Counted from the first letter of the stretch, positions 7,234 through 15,877 are shown. The stretch: DNA of 64,000 nt from Streptomyces sclerotialus (GCA_000719105.1 JODX01000017.1:92541-156540), one strand, 5' to 3'. Numbers and translations are program-made. The notes: generated by a model from the sequence alone, not told the origin.

Positions 7234-8664
7234 GTGCTGATAGCCGGCCGTTACCAGCTGCATGACCCGATCGGCCGAGGCGCGATGGGCGAGGTCTGGC
7301 GGGCCTACGACGAGACGCTCGGCAGGCCCGTGGCCGTCAAGCTCCTGCTCAACCAGGGCGCCGACGCGACCGCGGCCTCACGCTTCCGGCTGGAGGCACA
7401 GACCGCCGGCCGGCTCAACCACCCGAACGTGGTGGGCGTCCTCGACTTCGGCGAGCAGGAGGACCGCCTCTACCTGGTGATGGAGCTGGTCGAGGGGGAC
7501 AGTCTCGCCCGGCTGCTCACCGACTCCGGGACGCTGCCCGCCGAGCGCGTGGCCCGCATCGCCGCCGAGGCGGCCGCCGGGCTCGCCGCCGCTCACCGGC
7601 AGGGCATCGTCCACCGGGACATCAAGCCCGCCAACCTCCTCCTGGACGCCCACGGCACCTGCAAGATCGGGGACTTCGGCATCGCCCGGTTCCTCGACGA
7701 CCCCGGCGCCGCGCTCACCGCCACCGGGCACATCGTCGGCACCAGCCTGTACATCGCGCCCGAGCGCGCCCTGGGCGAGACCGCGGGCCCGCCCTCCGAC
7801 ATGTACTCGCTGGGCTGCGTGCTCTACCAGCTCCTCACCGGCCGCCCGCCGTTCGAGGCCGACAGCGCGGTCGGCATCCTCCACCAGCACCTCGACAGCG
7901 CCCCCGTACCGCCTCGCGAGCTGGGCGTCGCCATCCCGCCCGCCTTCGAGAACTACCTGCTCGGTCTGCTCAACAAGCAGCCCCAGGACCGGCCGACGGC
8001 CGAGCAGGCGGCCGAGTGGTTCGCGTCGGGGTCCTGGCAGGGCCGCGCCGAGCCCCTGCCCGCCGCCGCCCCCATGACCGCCCCCATGGCCGCTCCCGCA
8101 GCCGCTTCTCCGGCCGTTGCCGGACATGCGCAGGGGCCCGTCCCGCTCGGCGAGACCGGCCCCGCGACCACCTACATGCTGCCGAAGGCCGCCGGGGCCG
8201 CGAACCGCGCGGGCCGCGGGCACGGCGCACGCCGGACCGGTGCCGGCGGGCCCGCCGGACGCCGGCCGAAGGTGGTGGGCGCCGTCGCCGGCGCGGCTCT
8301 CTTCCTGGCCGCGGTACTCGTCGGCATGGCGTGGTTCTCGCCCGACGGCAGCTCCGCGGAGACTCCTTCACCGAGCGACTCGCCGACCGCGTCGGCCAGT
8401 TCCTCCGGCTCCGATTCCGCGTCCGACTCCGACTCCGACTCCGGTACCGGCTCCTCCCCCGCTTCCGTACCGGCGGCGCCGCAGCAGAGTCCGTCGTCGG
8501 CCGACGCATCCGCACCGTCTCCGGAGACAAGTCCCGGCAGTACTCCCGGGCAGACCCGGCCCCCGCAGACAACAGCCACCGCAGAGCAGCAGGAGAACCA
8601 GCAGAGCGAGAACGAGGACGAGCCGGACGAGGAGGAGCCGGACGAGGACGAGAACGGGAACTGA
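7234..8664 (+). CDS. Membrane-anchored Ser/Thr protein kinase (PknB-type)
   Basis: A 476-aa eukaryotic-type kinase. The glycine loop GRGAMG is at residues 14-19, the ATP lysine in VAVKLL at 36, the catalytic loop HRDIKPANLL at 127-136, the Mg-binding DFG at 147-149, and an APERAL motif closes the activation segment. A proline/alanine-rich linker, one TM helix near residues 347-370, and an extracellular tail follow. The tail starts Ser/Asp-rich (SDSASDSDSDS) and ends in acidic repeats of Glu, Asp and Pro. It has no PASTA domains, so the tail is not a known peptidoglycan sensor. The GTG at 7234 is preferred since the kinase fold begins directly after it. An in-frame ATG at 7174 is the alternative. 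Confidence 0.85.
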   Translation: MLIAGRYQLHDPIGRGAMGEVWRAYDETLGRPVAVKLLLNQGADATAASRFRLEAQTAGRLNHPNVVGVLDFGEQEDRLYLVMELVEGDSLARLLTDSGTLPAERVARIAAEAAAGLAAAHRQGIVHRDIKPANLLLDAHGTCKIGDFGIARFLDDPGAALTATGHIVGTSLYIAPERALGETAGPPSDMYSLGCVLYQLLTGRPPFEADSAVGILHQHLDSAPVPPRELGVAIPPAFENYLLGLLNKQPQDRPTAEQAAEWFASGSWQGRAEPLPAAAPMTAPMAAPAAASPAVAGHAQGPVPLGETGPATTYMLPKAAGAANRAGRGHGARRTGAGGPAGRRPKVVGAVAGAALFLAAVLVGMAWFSPDGSSAETPSPSDSPTASASSSGSDSASDSDSDSGTGSSPASVPAAPQQSPSSADASAPSPETSPGSTPGQTRPPQTTATAEQQENQQSENEDEPDEEEPDEDENGN

Positions 8665-8690
8665 CCCGGCAGCGCTCGTCCAGCCGGCCG

Positions 8691-8738
8691 TCCCGTATCG
8701 ACGTCGCCCCGTATCGGCGTCGCCCCGTATCGACGTCT
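8691..8738. repeat. Three tandem 16-bp repeats after the kinase gene
   Basis: The units are TCCCGTATCGACGTCG, CCCCGTATCGGCGTCG and CCCCGTATCGACGTCT, at 8691-8706, 8707-8722 and 8723-8738. A fourth, degenerate CCGTACCG follows. Confidence 0.75.
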
Positions 8739-8914
8739 TTCCGTACCGGCCCCGTCCCGCCCCGGCAGCCGCCTCCCTTCGTCCCGCCCAGGGCCCAGAA
8801 GGCGACAACCGGCCCTCCGTGCACTCTTCGTCGGCCACCGAAAAGGGTGGCTTTCGGCCTTTCCCGCCGCGCCCGTCCGGACCGCGCTCCGTGCGGCCCT
8901 CGACGGCCCTATGC

Positions 8915-8932
8915 TTCTACGCGTTTGTAGAA
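8915..8932. promoter_or_regulatory. Perfect 18-bp dyad upstream of spo0M-like gene
   Basis: TTCTAC-GCGTTT-GTAGAA is a perfect 6-bp inverted repeat with a 6-nt spacer, in an AT-richer patch 160 bp upstream of the Spo0M-like start. It resembles a dimeric repressor operator. The regulator is unknown. Confidence 0.4.
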
Positions 8933-9091
8933 TCAACCACCGCGGAGCCTGGGCGGACAAGAGGCTGCCCGAGCTGAAGCATGTCCGCCGGGCGCAGGCG
9001 CTCGTCGCGCCGAACACGGCCGAGTAGCCGGTCGTACGCCCGTACACCACCCCCTCTTGAACCACACGCACGTAAAGGAGTGGACGCCACG

Positions 9092-10111
9092 ATGGTGTTC
9101 AAACGACTGCTCGGCTCGCTCGGTGTGGGCGGCCCCACGGTCGACACGGTCCTCGACCCCGGGGCGGTCCGGCCCGGCGGCGCGCTGACGGGCCAGGTTC
9201 ATCTCAAGGGCGGCAGCGCCGACTTCGACATCGAGCACATCACCCTGGAGCTGGTGGCCCGGGTCGAGGCCGAGCACGAGGACGGCGAGAGCGAGGGCGT
9301 CGTCGCCTTCGAGCGGTTCACCGTCGGCGGCGGCTTCCGGCTGGCCGAGGGCGAGCCGCGCAGCGTGCCGTTCAGCGTGACGCTGCCGTGGGAGACGCCG
9401 ATCACCGAGCTGTACGGGCAGGGGCTGGGCATCGTGCTCGGCGTGCGCACCGAGCTCGCGGTGGCCGGCGCGAAGGACAAGGGCGACCTCGACCCGCTGA
9501 GCGTCGCCCCGCTGCCCGTGCAGGAGGCGGTCCTGGAGGCGCTCGGCCAACTCGGCTTCGGCTTCCGGTCGGCCGACCTGGAGTACGGCCGGATCGGCGG
9601 CACCGGCCAGCAACTGCCCTTCTACCAGGAGCTGGAGCTCGCCCCGGCGCCCCAGTACGCCCATCAGGTGAACGAGATCGAGGTCTCCTTCCTCGCCCAC
9701 CCGGGCGGGATGGAGGTGGTCCTGGAGGCCGACAAGCGCGGTGGCTTCCTCACTCCCGGCCACGACGCGCTGACCCGGTTCACCGTCTCCCACGAGGGCG
9801 TCGAGCACCAGGACTGGAACACGCTCGTCGACGGCTGGATCCGCCAACTCGTCGAACACCGCTCCTCCTACGGTGCACATGCCGCGTACGGGCACGGCGA
9901 CCCGTACGCCGGGCACGGGCCCGGGCACGGCGAGTACCACGGTCACGGCGAACACCACGACGGCCACCGTTCCGGCCCCGGCATGGGCACCGCCGTCGCG
10001 GCGGGCGCGGCCGGGCTCGCGGTCGGCGTCGTCGGCGGCATGGTGGCGGCCGAAGTCGTCGACGAGGTGGGCGACTTCTTCGAGGGCGACGAGGAGGAAG
10101 AGGAGGGCTGA
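9092..10111 (+). CDS. spo0M: Spo0M-like sporulation control protein
   Basis: A 339-aa cytosolic protein of the Spo0M (arrestin-fold) family, which in Bacillus influences sporulation. The N-terminal half is typical: MVFKRLLGSLGVGGPTVDTV, then beta-strand-rich sequence with PGGALTGQVHL and SVPFSVTLPWETPITE. The start is the ATG at 9092, with AAAGGAG upstream. After residue 262 the chain changes character. There is a His/Gly/Tyr-rich stretch (about 30 residues, HGHGEHHDGH), then a hydrophobic Gly/Ala helix of about 25 residues (GTAVAAGAAGLAVGVVGG), and an acidic end (EGDEEEEEG). The His-rich part could bind metal and the helix could tether the protein to the membrane. Both are inferences. Confidence 0.85.
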   Translation: MVFKRLLGSLGVGGPTVDTVLDPGAVRPGGALTGQVHLKGGSADFDIEHITLELVARVEAEHEDGESEGVVAFERFTVGGGFRLAEGEPRSVPFSVTLPWETPITELYGQGLGIVLGVRTELAVAGAKDKGDLDPLSVAPLPVQEAVLEALGQLGFGFRSADLEYGRIGGTGQQLPFYQELELAPAPQYAHQVNEIEVSFLAHPGGMEVVLEADKRGGFLTPGHDALTRFTVSHEGVEHQDWNTLVDGWIRQLVEHRSSYGAHAAYGHGDPYAGHGPGHGEYHGHGEHHDGHRSGPGMGTAVAAGAAGLAVGVVGGMVAAEVVDEVGDFFEGDEEEEEG

Positions 10112-10163
10112 GCGGCCGGGGCGGGACCGGGCCACCGGGCTCCTCCCGTCCCCGGAGGCCAGG

Positions 10164-10197
10164 GCGGAGGCCGGCCCACGCCATGGCCGGCCTCCGC
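10164..10197. terminator. Hairpin terminator after spo0M-like gene
   Basis: A perfect 13-bp stem (10164-10176 with 10185-10197) has an 8-nt loop CACGCCAT, 53 nt after the stop codon. The core GGCCGGCCCACGCCATGGCC is repeated about 40 bp further on (near 10212-10233), making a second, shorter stem. Confidence 0.7.
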
Positions 10198-10882
10198 CGT
10201 TCGGGGTACGGGGCCGGCCCACGCCATGGCCGGCTCCGTCCCGGGGGCGGACCAACGCCCTCATGTGATGTGTCGCGCGGGTCCGGTAGCTGTGTGCAGC
10301 AGGTGCCGGGGCAGGATCAGCACGCCCGCCGGAGTGAGAGCCGCCCGGCCCCTCGTCCGCCGTCCGGCCCGGGGCCGTGGCCGGCCGGTCGACGGTGTGC
10401 CGGAGGGAGCACGGCCCGTCTCCGGTCCGGGCGGCGCCTCCGTCGGCGCGACCGGCGATGCGTGGTGCGTCATGCTCCAAGAATCCGCGGTCGGCGGAGC
10501 GCGTCCCACCCGGCGACCTTCCGAGGAGACCCAGCCGAACGGCTGGTCCTGTCCGGCCGGTCGGCCGGTCGCCGAATCCGCCAGCCCGGCGGGAAACCGC
10601 CGCGGGGCGCGGAGGCAGGGCCGTGGACGTGATACGCATCGAGCGGCGGACGGACGACGGACGGCAGACTGGGCCACGAGAGCCGAGCAGGCGACAAGCC
10701 GCAGACCGTAAGCAGTAATCAGTGAGCAGTAGGCAGTAGACAGTAGGCAGTAGGCAGTGCGCGGTCGGTTACCGGCGACCGGCAGTGGGGACAGCGGAGT
10801 CGGGCGGACGGGACGGGCGGCAGGGACGGCGGGGGCCGCGGCGGACCGACGTGCCGCGGGCCGGCGGACGAGCGGAGCGCAG
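10198..10882. other. Gene-free stretch upstream of the two-component genes
   Basis: About 690 bases with no gene I can support. The reading frames here are low-complexity Arg/Pro/Gly, with no ribosome sites in good position. Its notable content is the heptamer array at 10712-10760. The promoter of the response regulator should lie between that array and 10882. Confidence 0.5.
10712..10760. repeat. Seven tandem heptamers (GCAGTAG type)
   Basis: Consecutive 7-bp units read GCAGTAA, TCAGTGA, GCAGTAG, GCAGTAG, ACAGTAG, GCAGTAG and GCAGTGC. The array is in phase for 49 bp and ends 122 bp before the response-regulator start. It could be a binding array for an oligomeric regulator or a slippage-prone simple repeat. 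Confidence 0.8.
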
Positions 10883-11551
10883 GTGATCCGGGTACTGGTG
10901 GTGGACGACGAGGCCCTGATCCGTACGGGCTTCCAGCACATCCTCGGTGCCGCCCAGGACATCGAGGTGGTGGCGGCGGTGCCCGGCGGCGAGGCGGTGC
11001 GGGCGGTGCGCGAGGCCGCGCCGGACGTGGTCCTGCTGGACATCCGGATGCCGGACGTGGACGGCCTGACCGTGCTGGCCGAGCTGCGCCGGCTGGCCCG
11101 GCCGCCGGTGGTGGCCATGCTCACCACCTTCGACACCGACGAGTACGTCACCACCGCGCTGCGCTCCGGCGCCGCCGGGTTCCTGCTCAAGGACACCGAC
11201 CCGGAGCAACTGCCCTATCTGGTGCGCACCCTGGCCGGGGGCGGCACCGTGCTCTCCTCCGGCGTCACCCGCCGAGTGGTGGACGGCTACCTCGACACCG
11301 GGGTGCGCGAGCCCACCGCCCTGCGTGTGGTCGCCCGGCTGACCGAACGCGAGCGGGCGGTGCTGGTCCTCATGGCGGAGGGGCTCGCCAACACCGACAT
11401 CGGCGAACGCATGCACCTGAGCCTGGGCACCGTCAAAGGCCACGTCACCGCCATCTTCGCCAAGTTGCAGGTGAGCAGCCGCGTGCAGGCGGCACTGATC
11501 GCCGAGCGCGCCGGCCTGCTCAGGTCATCGCGGGACGGGGAGGAGACATGA
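10883..11551 (+). CDS. NarL/LuxR-family response regulator
   Basis: A 222-aa two-component regulator. The receiver domain occupies residues 1-120, with VVDDEALIRTGF, the phospho-acceptor Asp53 in LLDIRMPDVDG, and the conserved Lys in FLLKDT. A LuxR-type helix-turn-helix fills residues 150-215 (LTERERAVLVLMAEGLANTDIG, then GTVKGHVTAIFAKL). The GTG at 10883 follows GGAG at 5-nt spacing and begins directly with the first beta strand. It overlaps the sensor kinase start by 4 bp (ATGA), so the pair is co-translated. The signal is unknown. Confidence 0.92.
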   Translation: MIRVLVVDDEALIRTGFQHILGAAQDIEVVAAVPGGEAVRAVREAAPDVVLLDIRMPDVDGLTVLAELRRLARPPVVAMLTTFDTDEYVTTALRSGAAGFLLKDTDPEQLPYLVRTLAGGGTVLSSGVTRRVVDGYLDTGVREPTALRVVARLTERERAVLVLMAEGLANTDIGERMHLSLGTVKGHVTAIFAKLQVSSRVQAALIAERAGLLRSSRDGEET

Positions 11552-12879
11552 CCAGCCGGAGCACGACCACCACAGGCACCAGCGCACAAAACACCACCGC
11601 CCAAGGCGCCACCACCCGGGGCGGCACGACCCGGCGTACGGCCGCCCGGCGCAGGACCAGCCGGTCCACGACCACCAGGAGCCCGACCTCCCAGGGCGGG
11701 GACACCGGGGAACCGGCGGGTTCCGGCGCGGGTTCCGGCACCGGTTCCGGCACCGCCACCCGGCGTCCACCCGGCCGGCACCTGCCCGGTCCGGTCGTCG
11801 ACGCCGCTCTCGTCGTGGCCGCGCTGGCGGACGTGCGGATCAACGTTCCGCACGACTACGAGCAGGGCATGGTGTGTGCCCTGCTCGCCGCCTTCGCCCT
11901 TCCCCTGCGCCGCCATCTGCCCCTGACGGCCTTCCTCCTCACGCTCCTCTCGGCCCTGTTCACCGACGCGGTGTTCGCCCCCCTGGCCGCCCTGTACACA
12001 CTGTCCTCGCTCAAGCACAACCGTGCCCTGCTCGCCGTCTGCGCCCTCGTCTACGCGATCAGCGACTTCCTGCCGTGGCGGTGGTGGAAGATGGAACCCG
12101 ACGAAATGATCGAGGGCGTCAGTCTGATCAATCTCACCTACACCGTGGCATGGGCCACCGCCCCGGTCTTCCTGGGCCAGCTCGTCCAGGCCAGGCGGGA
12201 ACTGTCGGTCCGGCTCGACGAGATCTCCGAGGCCCGCGAACACGAACGGCTGCTCACCGCCCAGAGCGTGCTGGCCAGGGAACGCGCCCAGCTCGCCCGG
12301 GAGATGCACGACGTGGTCGCCCACCAGGTCAGCCTGATCGCCGTACAGGCCGGAGCGCTCCAGGTGGGCACCCGCGACGTCGAGACGAGGGAGGCCGCCG
12401 CCACCATCCGCCGGCTCAGCGTGCAGACGCTGGAGGAGCTGCGGCACATGGTCAGCGTGTTGCGGGCCTCCGGCAGCCGCCCCACCGAACTCACTCCGCA
12501 GCCCTCCCTGGCCGACCTCCGACGCCTGGTCGACGGCAGCGGGATCGATGCGGAGCTCCACGCCGACCTGCCCGGCACGTTGTCGGCCACCGTCCAGCGC
12601 GCCGTCTACCGCACCGTCCAGGAGGCCCTGACCAACGTCCGCAAGCACGCCCCCGGGGCCACGGCGACGATCCGCCTCTGCCATGAGGGAGGTACGGTCC
12701 GCGTCACCGTCGCCAACACCGCCCCCACCCGCCCGGCACTCCCCCTGCCCGGCGCCCACCACGGGCTCGTCGGCCTGCGCCAGCGCGCCGAGCTCCTCGG
12801 CGGCACCGTGACCTCGGGCCCCACGAAGGAGGGCGGGTACGAGCTCCACCTGGAACTGCCGGCGGACGCCGGGCGTTAG
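11548..12879 (+). CDS. Membrane sensor histidine kinase (NarX/DesK type)
   Basis: A 443-aa kinase paired with the upstream regulator. The first 80 residues are an unusual low-complexity Thr/Ser/Arg/Gly-rich cytosolic tail. Four to five TM helices then occupy about residues 85-215 with almost no periplasmic domain, which suggests intramembrane sensing. A HisKA_3 dimerisation helix carries phospho-acceptor His254 in REMHDVVAHQ. The HATPase domain includes QEALTNVRKHAPG (N box) and HHGLVGLRQRAELLGG (G box). Its stop overlaps the end of the convergent fdsD by 4 bp, leaving no room for a terminator between the two operons. Confidence 0.9.
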   Translation: MTSRSTTTTGTSAQNTTAQGATTRGGTTRRTAARRRTSRSTTTRSPTSQGGDTGEPAGSGAGSGTGSGTATRRPPGRHLPGPVVDAALVVAALADVRINVPHDYEQGMVCALLAAFALPLRRHLPLTAFLLTLLSALFTDAVFAPLAALYTLSSLKHNRALLAVCALVYAISDFLPWRWWKMEPDEMIEGVSLINLTYTVAWATAPVFLGQLVQARRELSVRLDEISEAREHERLLTAQSVLARERAQLAREMHDVVAHQVSLIAVQAGALQVGTRDVETREAAATIRRLSVQTLEELRHMVSVLRASGSRPTELTPQPSLADLRRLVDGSGIDAELHADLPGTLSATVQRAVYRTVQEALTNVRKHAPGATATIRLCHEGGTVRVTVANTAPTRPALPLPGAHHGLVGLRQRAELLGGTVTSGPTKEGGYELHLELPADAGR

Positions 12880-13112
12880 GGCCGCGGCAGTGGCGGTGGC
12901 AGGAGCGCCGCCACCGCCCTGACCAGCGGGTCCAGGGCGGGGTGGCCGGCCTCGGCGTCCTCGGTCAGCCGGGTGCGCATCCGGGGGTCCCAGAAGGCCC
13001 GGATGTGCGCGGCGATCTCCTCGGCGGCCGTGGCCGGGTCGCGGTGCCGGAACTGGGCGGCGATCTCGTTGGCCAGCCGTATGTGGGCCGGGGTGGGTGC
13101 CGTGGTCGTCAT
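12876..13112 (-). CDS. fdsD: NAD-dependent formate dehydrogenase delta subunit
   Basis: A 78-aa protein matching the small FdsD subunit by its position at the end of the fds operon, its size, and the motif HIRLANEIAAQFRHRDPA followed by HIRAFWDPRMR. In Cupriavidus and Rhodobacter FdsD takes part in assembly and stability of the soluble complex. The ATG at 13112 overlaps the fdsA stop codon by 4 bp. The TAA stop overlaps the end of the convergent histidine kinase gene. Confidence 0.85.
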   Translation of the reverse strand: MTTTAPTPAHIRLANEIAAQFRHRDPATAAEEIAAHIRAFWDPRMRTRLTEDAEAGHPALDPLVRAVAALLPPPLPRP

Positions 13113-15877
13113 GACGTCGCTCCGCTCAGCCTCACCTGCACCGCCGTCACCTTGTACTCCGGGCAGTTGGTCGCCCAGTCCGAGTGCTCGGTGGTGACCA
13201 CGTTGGCGCCGGTCTCCGGGTGGTGGAAGGTCGTGTAGACGACGCCCACCGGCATCCGGTCGTCGATCCTCGCCCGCAGGCTGGTCTCGCCGACCCGGCT
13301 GGCCAGCGCCACCGTGTCCCCGTCCCGGATGCCGCGTACCTCGGCGTCGTGCGGGTGGAGTTCGAGAACGTCCTCCGGGTGCCAGGCCACGTTGCCCGTA
13401 CGGCGGGTCTGGGCACCCACGTTGTACTGGGACAGGATGCGGCCGGTGGTGAGGATGAGCGGGAAGCGGCGGGTGCTGCGCTCCTCCGTCGGCACGTACA
13501 CCGTCTCCACGAACCGGCCCTTGCCGCGCACGAACCCGTCCACGTGCATGATCGGGGTGCCCTCGGGCGCCGCGTCGTTGCACGGCCACTGCGCGCTGCC
13601 GACCCGGTCGAGCCGGTCGAAGGACACCCCGGCGAACGTCGGCGTGGTCATGGCGATCTCGTCCATGATCTGCGCGGCGTCGTCCCACTTCATCGGGTAG
13701 CCCATGGCCTGCGCGAGCTCGCAGACGATCTGCCACTCGTGCTTGCCGGTCCGCGGCGCCATGACGGGCCGTACGCGGTTGATGCGGCGCTCGGCGTTGG
13801 TGAAGGTGCCGTCCTTCTCCAGGAAGGAGGTGCCGGGCAGGAAGACGTGCGCGAACTTGGACGTCTCGTTGAGGAACAGGTCCTGGACGACGAGCAGGTC
13901 CAGGGAGGAGAGCGCCGCCGTGACGTGCCGTGTGTTCGGGTCGGACTGGGCGATGTCCTCGCCGTGCACGAACAGCGCCCGGAAGGAGCCGTCGAGCGCC
14001 GAGTCGAACATGTTGGGGATGCGCAGGCCCGGTTCGGAGAGGATCGTCCGGCCCCAGAGCGTCTCGAAGACCGAGCGGACCGCGTCGTCCGAGACATGGC
14101 GGTAGCCGGGCAGTTCGTGCGGGAAGGAGCCCATGTCGCAGGAGCCCTGGACGTTGTTCTGGCCCCGGAGGGGGTTCACCCCGACGCCCTCGCGGCCGAT
14201 GTTGCCGGTGGCCATGGCGAGATTGGCCATGCCCATCACCATCGTGGAGCCCTGACTGTGCTCGGTGACGCCGAGGCCGTAGTAGATGGCCGCGTTGGGG
14301 GCGGTGGCGTAGAGGCGGGCGGCGGCGCGCAGTTCCTCGGCCGGTACGCCGGTGATGTCGGCGACGGCCTCCGGGCTGTGCTGCGGCTGGGCGATGAAGC
14401 GTTCCCAGGTCTCGAAGTCCTCGCACCGGTCGTCCACGAACGCGCGGTCCACCAGGCCCTCGGTGACGACCACGTGCGCGAGCGCGTTGACGAGGGCCAC
14501 GTTGGTGCCGGGGGCGAGCTGGAGGTGGTGGGCGGCCTCGACGTGCGGGGAGCGGACGAGGTCGATGCGGCGCGGGTCGGCGACGATGAGCTGAGCGCCC
14601 TTGCGCAGGCGGCGCTTCATCCGGGAGCCGAACACCGGGTGGGCGTCGGTGGGGTTGGCGCCGATGAGCAGGATGACGTCGGCCTGGTCGACGGACTTGA
14701 AGTCCTGGGTGCCGGCGGAGGTGCCGTACGTCTGCTTGAGGCCGTAGCCGGTGGGTGAGTGGCAGACGCGGGCGCAGGTGTCGACGTTGTTGTTGCCGAA
14801 GGCGGCGCGGACCATCTTCTGGACCGCGTACACCTCCTCGTTGGTGCAGCGGGAGGAGGTGATGCCGCCGATGGCACCGGTGCCGTGCGCGGCCTGGATC
14901 TCCAGCAGGCGGCGGGCCGTGTATCCGATGGCCTCCTCCCACTCCACCTCCCGCCACGGGTCGGTGATGCGCTCGCGCAGCATCGGCTTGAGCTTGCGGT
15001 CCGGGTGGGAGGCGTAGCCGAAGGCGAAGCGGCCCTTGACGCAGGAGTGGCCCTCGTTGGCGCCGCCGTCCTTGTACGGGACCATGCGGACGACCTCGTC
15101 GCCGCGCAGCTCGGCCTTGAAGGAGCAGCCGACGCCGCAGTACGCGCAGGTGGTGATCACGCTGCGGGTGGGCATGCCGAGCTCGACGACCGACTTCTCC
15201 TGGAGCGTGGACGTCGGGCAGGCCTGCACGCAGGCGCCGCAGGACACGCAGTCGGACTCCATGAAGGTGCCGCCCGCGCCCGCCGCGACCTTGGAGGCGA
15301 AGCCGCGGCCCTCGATGGTGAGGGCGAAGGTGCCCTGGACCTCGCCGCAGGCGCGGACGCAGCGGGAGCAGGAGATGCACTTGCTCGCGTCGAAGTCGAA
15401 GTAGGGATTGGAGCTGTCGGTGGATTCGGTGAGGTGGTTCTCGCCGTCGAAGCCGTAGCGGACTTCGCGCAGCCCGACGACGCCCGCCATGTCCTGGAGT
15501 TCGCAGTCGCCGTTGGCGGGGCAGGTCAGGCAGTCCAACGGGTGGTCGGAGATGTACAGCTCCATCACGCCGCGGCGGAGCTTCGCGAGCTGCGGGGTCT
15601 GGGTGCGGACCTTCATGCCGGGGGCCACCGGTGTCGTGCAGGAGGCCGGGGTGCCCCTGCGGCCGTCGATGTCGACCAGGCAGAGGCGGCAGGAGCCGAA
15701 GGGTTCGAGGCTGTCGGTGGCGCAGAGCCTGGGGATGTCGATGCCGGCCTCGGCGGCGGCGCGCATCACGGAGGTGCCCTCGGGGACGAGGACCTCCGTA
15801 CCGTCGATCTCCACGGCGACGGTCGCCTCGCCGGGGCGGGCCGGGGTGCCGAAGTCGGGCTCCTTGATCAGGCTCAT
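13109..15877 (-). CDS. fdsA: NAD-dependent formate dehydrogenase alpha (molybdenum) subunit
   Basis: A 922-aa catalytic subunit that oxidises formate to CO2 at a bis-MGD molybdenum centre. Domains in order are an N-terminal [2Fe-2S] ferredoxin fold (CATDSLEPFGSCRLCLVDI), a His/Cys cluster region (HPLDCLTCPANGDCELQ), two [4Fe-4S] ferredoxin motifs (CISCSRCVRAC and CVSCGACVQACP), a further cluster at CAYCGVGCSF, then the molybdopterin oxidoreductase domains. The likely metal ligand is in CARVCHSPTG: Cys372 is the candidate, with Cys368 four residues earlier, and cysteine is used rather than selenocysteine. Electrons pass to FdsBG and NAD. It overlaps its neighbours by 4 bp on both sides. Length is normal. 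Confidence 0.93.
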   Translation of the reverse strand: MSLIKEPDFGTPARPGEATVAVEIDGTEVLVPEGTSVMRAAAEAGIDIPRLCATDSLEPFGSCRLCLVDIDGRRGTPASCTTPVAPGMKVRTQTPQLAKLRRGVMELYISDHPLDCLTCPANGDCELQDMAGVVGLREVRYGFDGENHLTESTDSSNPYFDFDASKCISCSRCVRACGEVQGTFALTIEGRGFASKVAAGAGGTFMESDCVSCGACVQACPTSTLQEKSVVELGMPTRSVITTCAYCGVGCSFKAELRGDEVVRMVPYKDGGANEGHSCVKGRFAFGYASHPDRKLKPMLRERITDPWREVEWEEAIGYTARRLLEIQAAHGTGAIGGITSSRCTNEEVYAVQKMVRAAFGNNNVDTCARVCHSPTGYGLKQTYGTSAGTQDFKSVDQADVILLIGANPTDAHPVFGSRMKRRLRKGAQLIVADPRRIDLVRSPHVEAAHHLQLAPGTNVALVNALAHVVVTEGLVDRAFVDDRCEDFETWERFIAQPQHSPEAVADITGVPAEELRAAARLYATAPNAAIYYGLGVTEHSQGSTMVMGMANLAMATGNIGREGVGVNPLRGQNNVQGSCDMGSFPHELPGYRHVSDDAVRSVFETLWGRTILSEPGLRIPNMFDSALDGSFRALFVHGEDIAQSDPNTRHVTAALSSLDLLVVQDLFLNETSKFAHVFLPGTSFLEKDGTFTNAERRINRVRPVMAPRTGKHEWQIVCELAQAMGYPMKWDDAAQIMDEIAMTTPTFAGVSFDRLDRVGSAQWPCNDAAPEGTPIMHVDGFVRGKGRFVETVYVPTEERSTRRFPLILTTGRILSQYNVGAQTRRTGNVAWHPEDVLELHPHDAEVRGIRDGDTVALASRVGETSLRARIDDRMPVGVVYTTFHHPETGANVVTTEHSDWATNCPEYKVTAVQVRLSGATS

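Larger units (their letters stand above)
8665..9091. other. Gene-free stretch with tandem repeats and a dyad upstream of spo0M
   Basis: Three 16-bp tandem units (8691-8738) directly follow the kinase gene. A 6-bp stem with a short T run (8834-8854) may terminate it. An 18-bp perfect dyad sits at 8915-8932. An open frame of 38 codons (8911-9027, ending ALVAPNTAE) has Streptomyces-like codon use but no clear ribosome site. It may be a tiny gene or a remnant. Confidence 0.4.

Noticed and set aside
10261..10473. Possible 70-codon gene on the minus strand (MTHHASPVAPTEAP...)
   Set aside because: The ribosome site is only one base from the ATG, the sequence is low-complexity Pro/Arg, and no family is apparent.
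10712..10760. Heptamer array considered as an origin iteron cluster
   Set aside because: The units are too short, there is no Rep or DnaA gene or DnaA boxes nearby, and the context is a promoter region.
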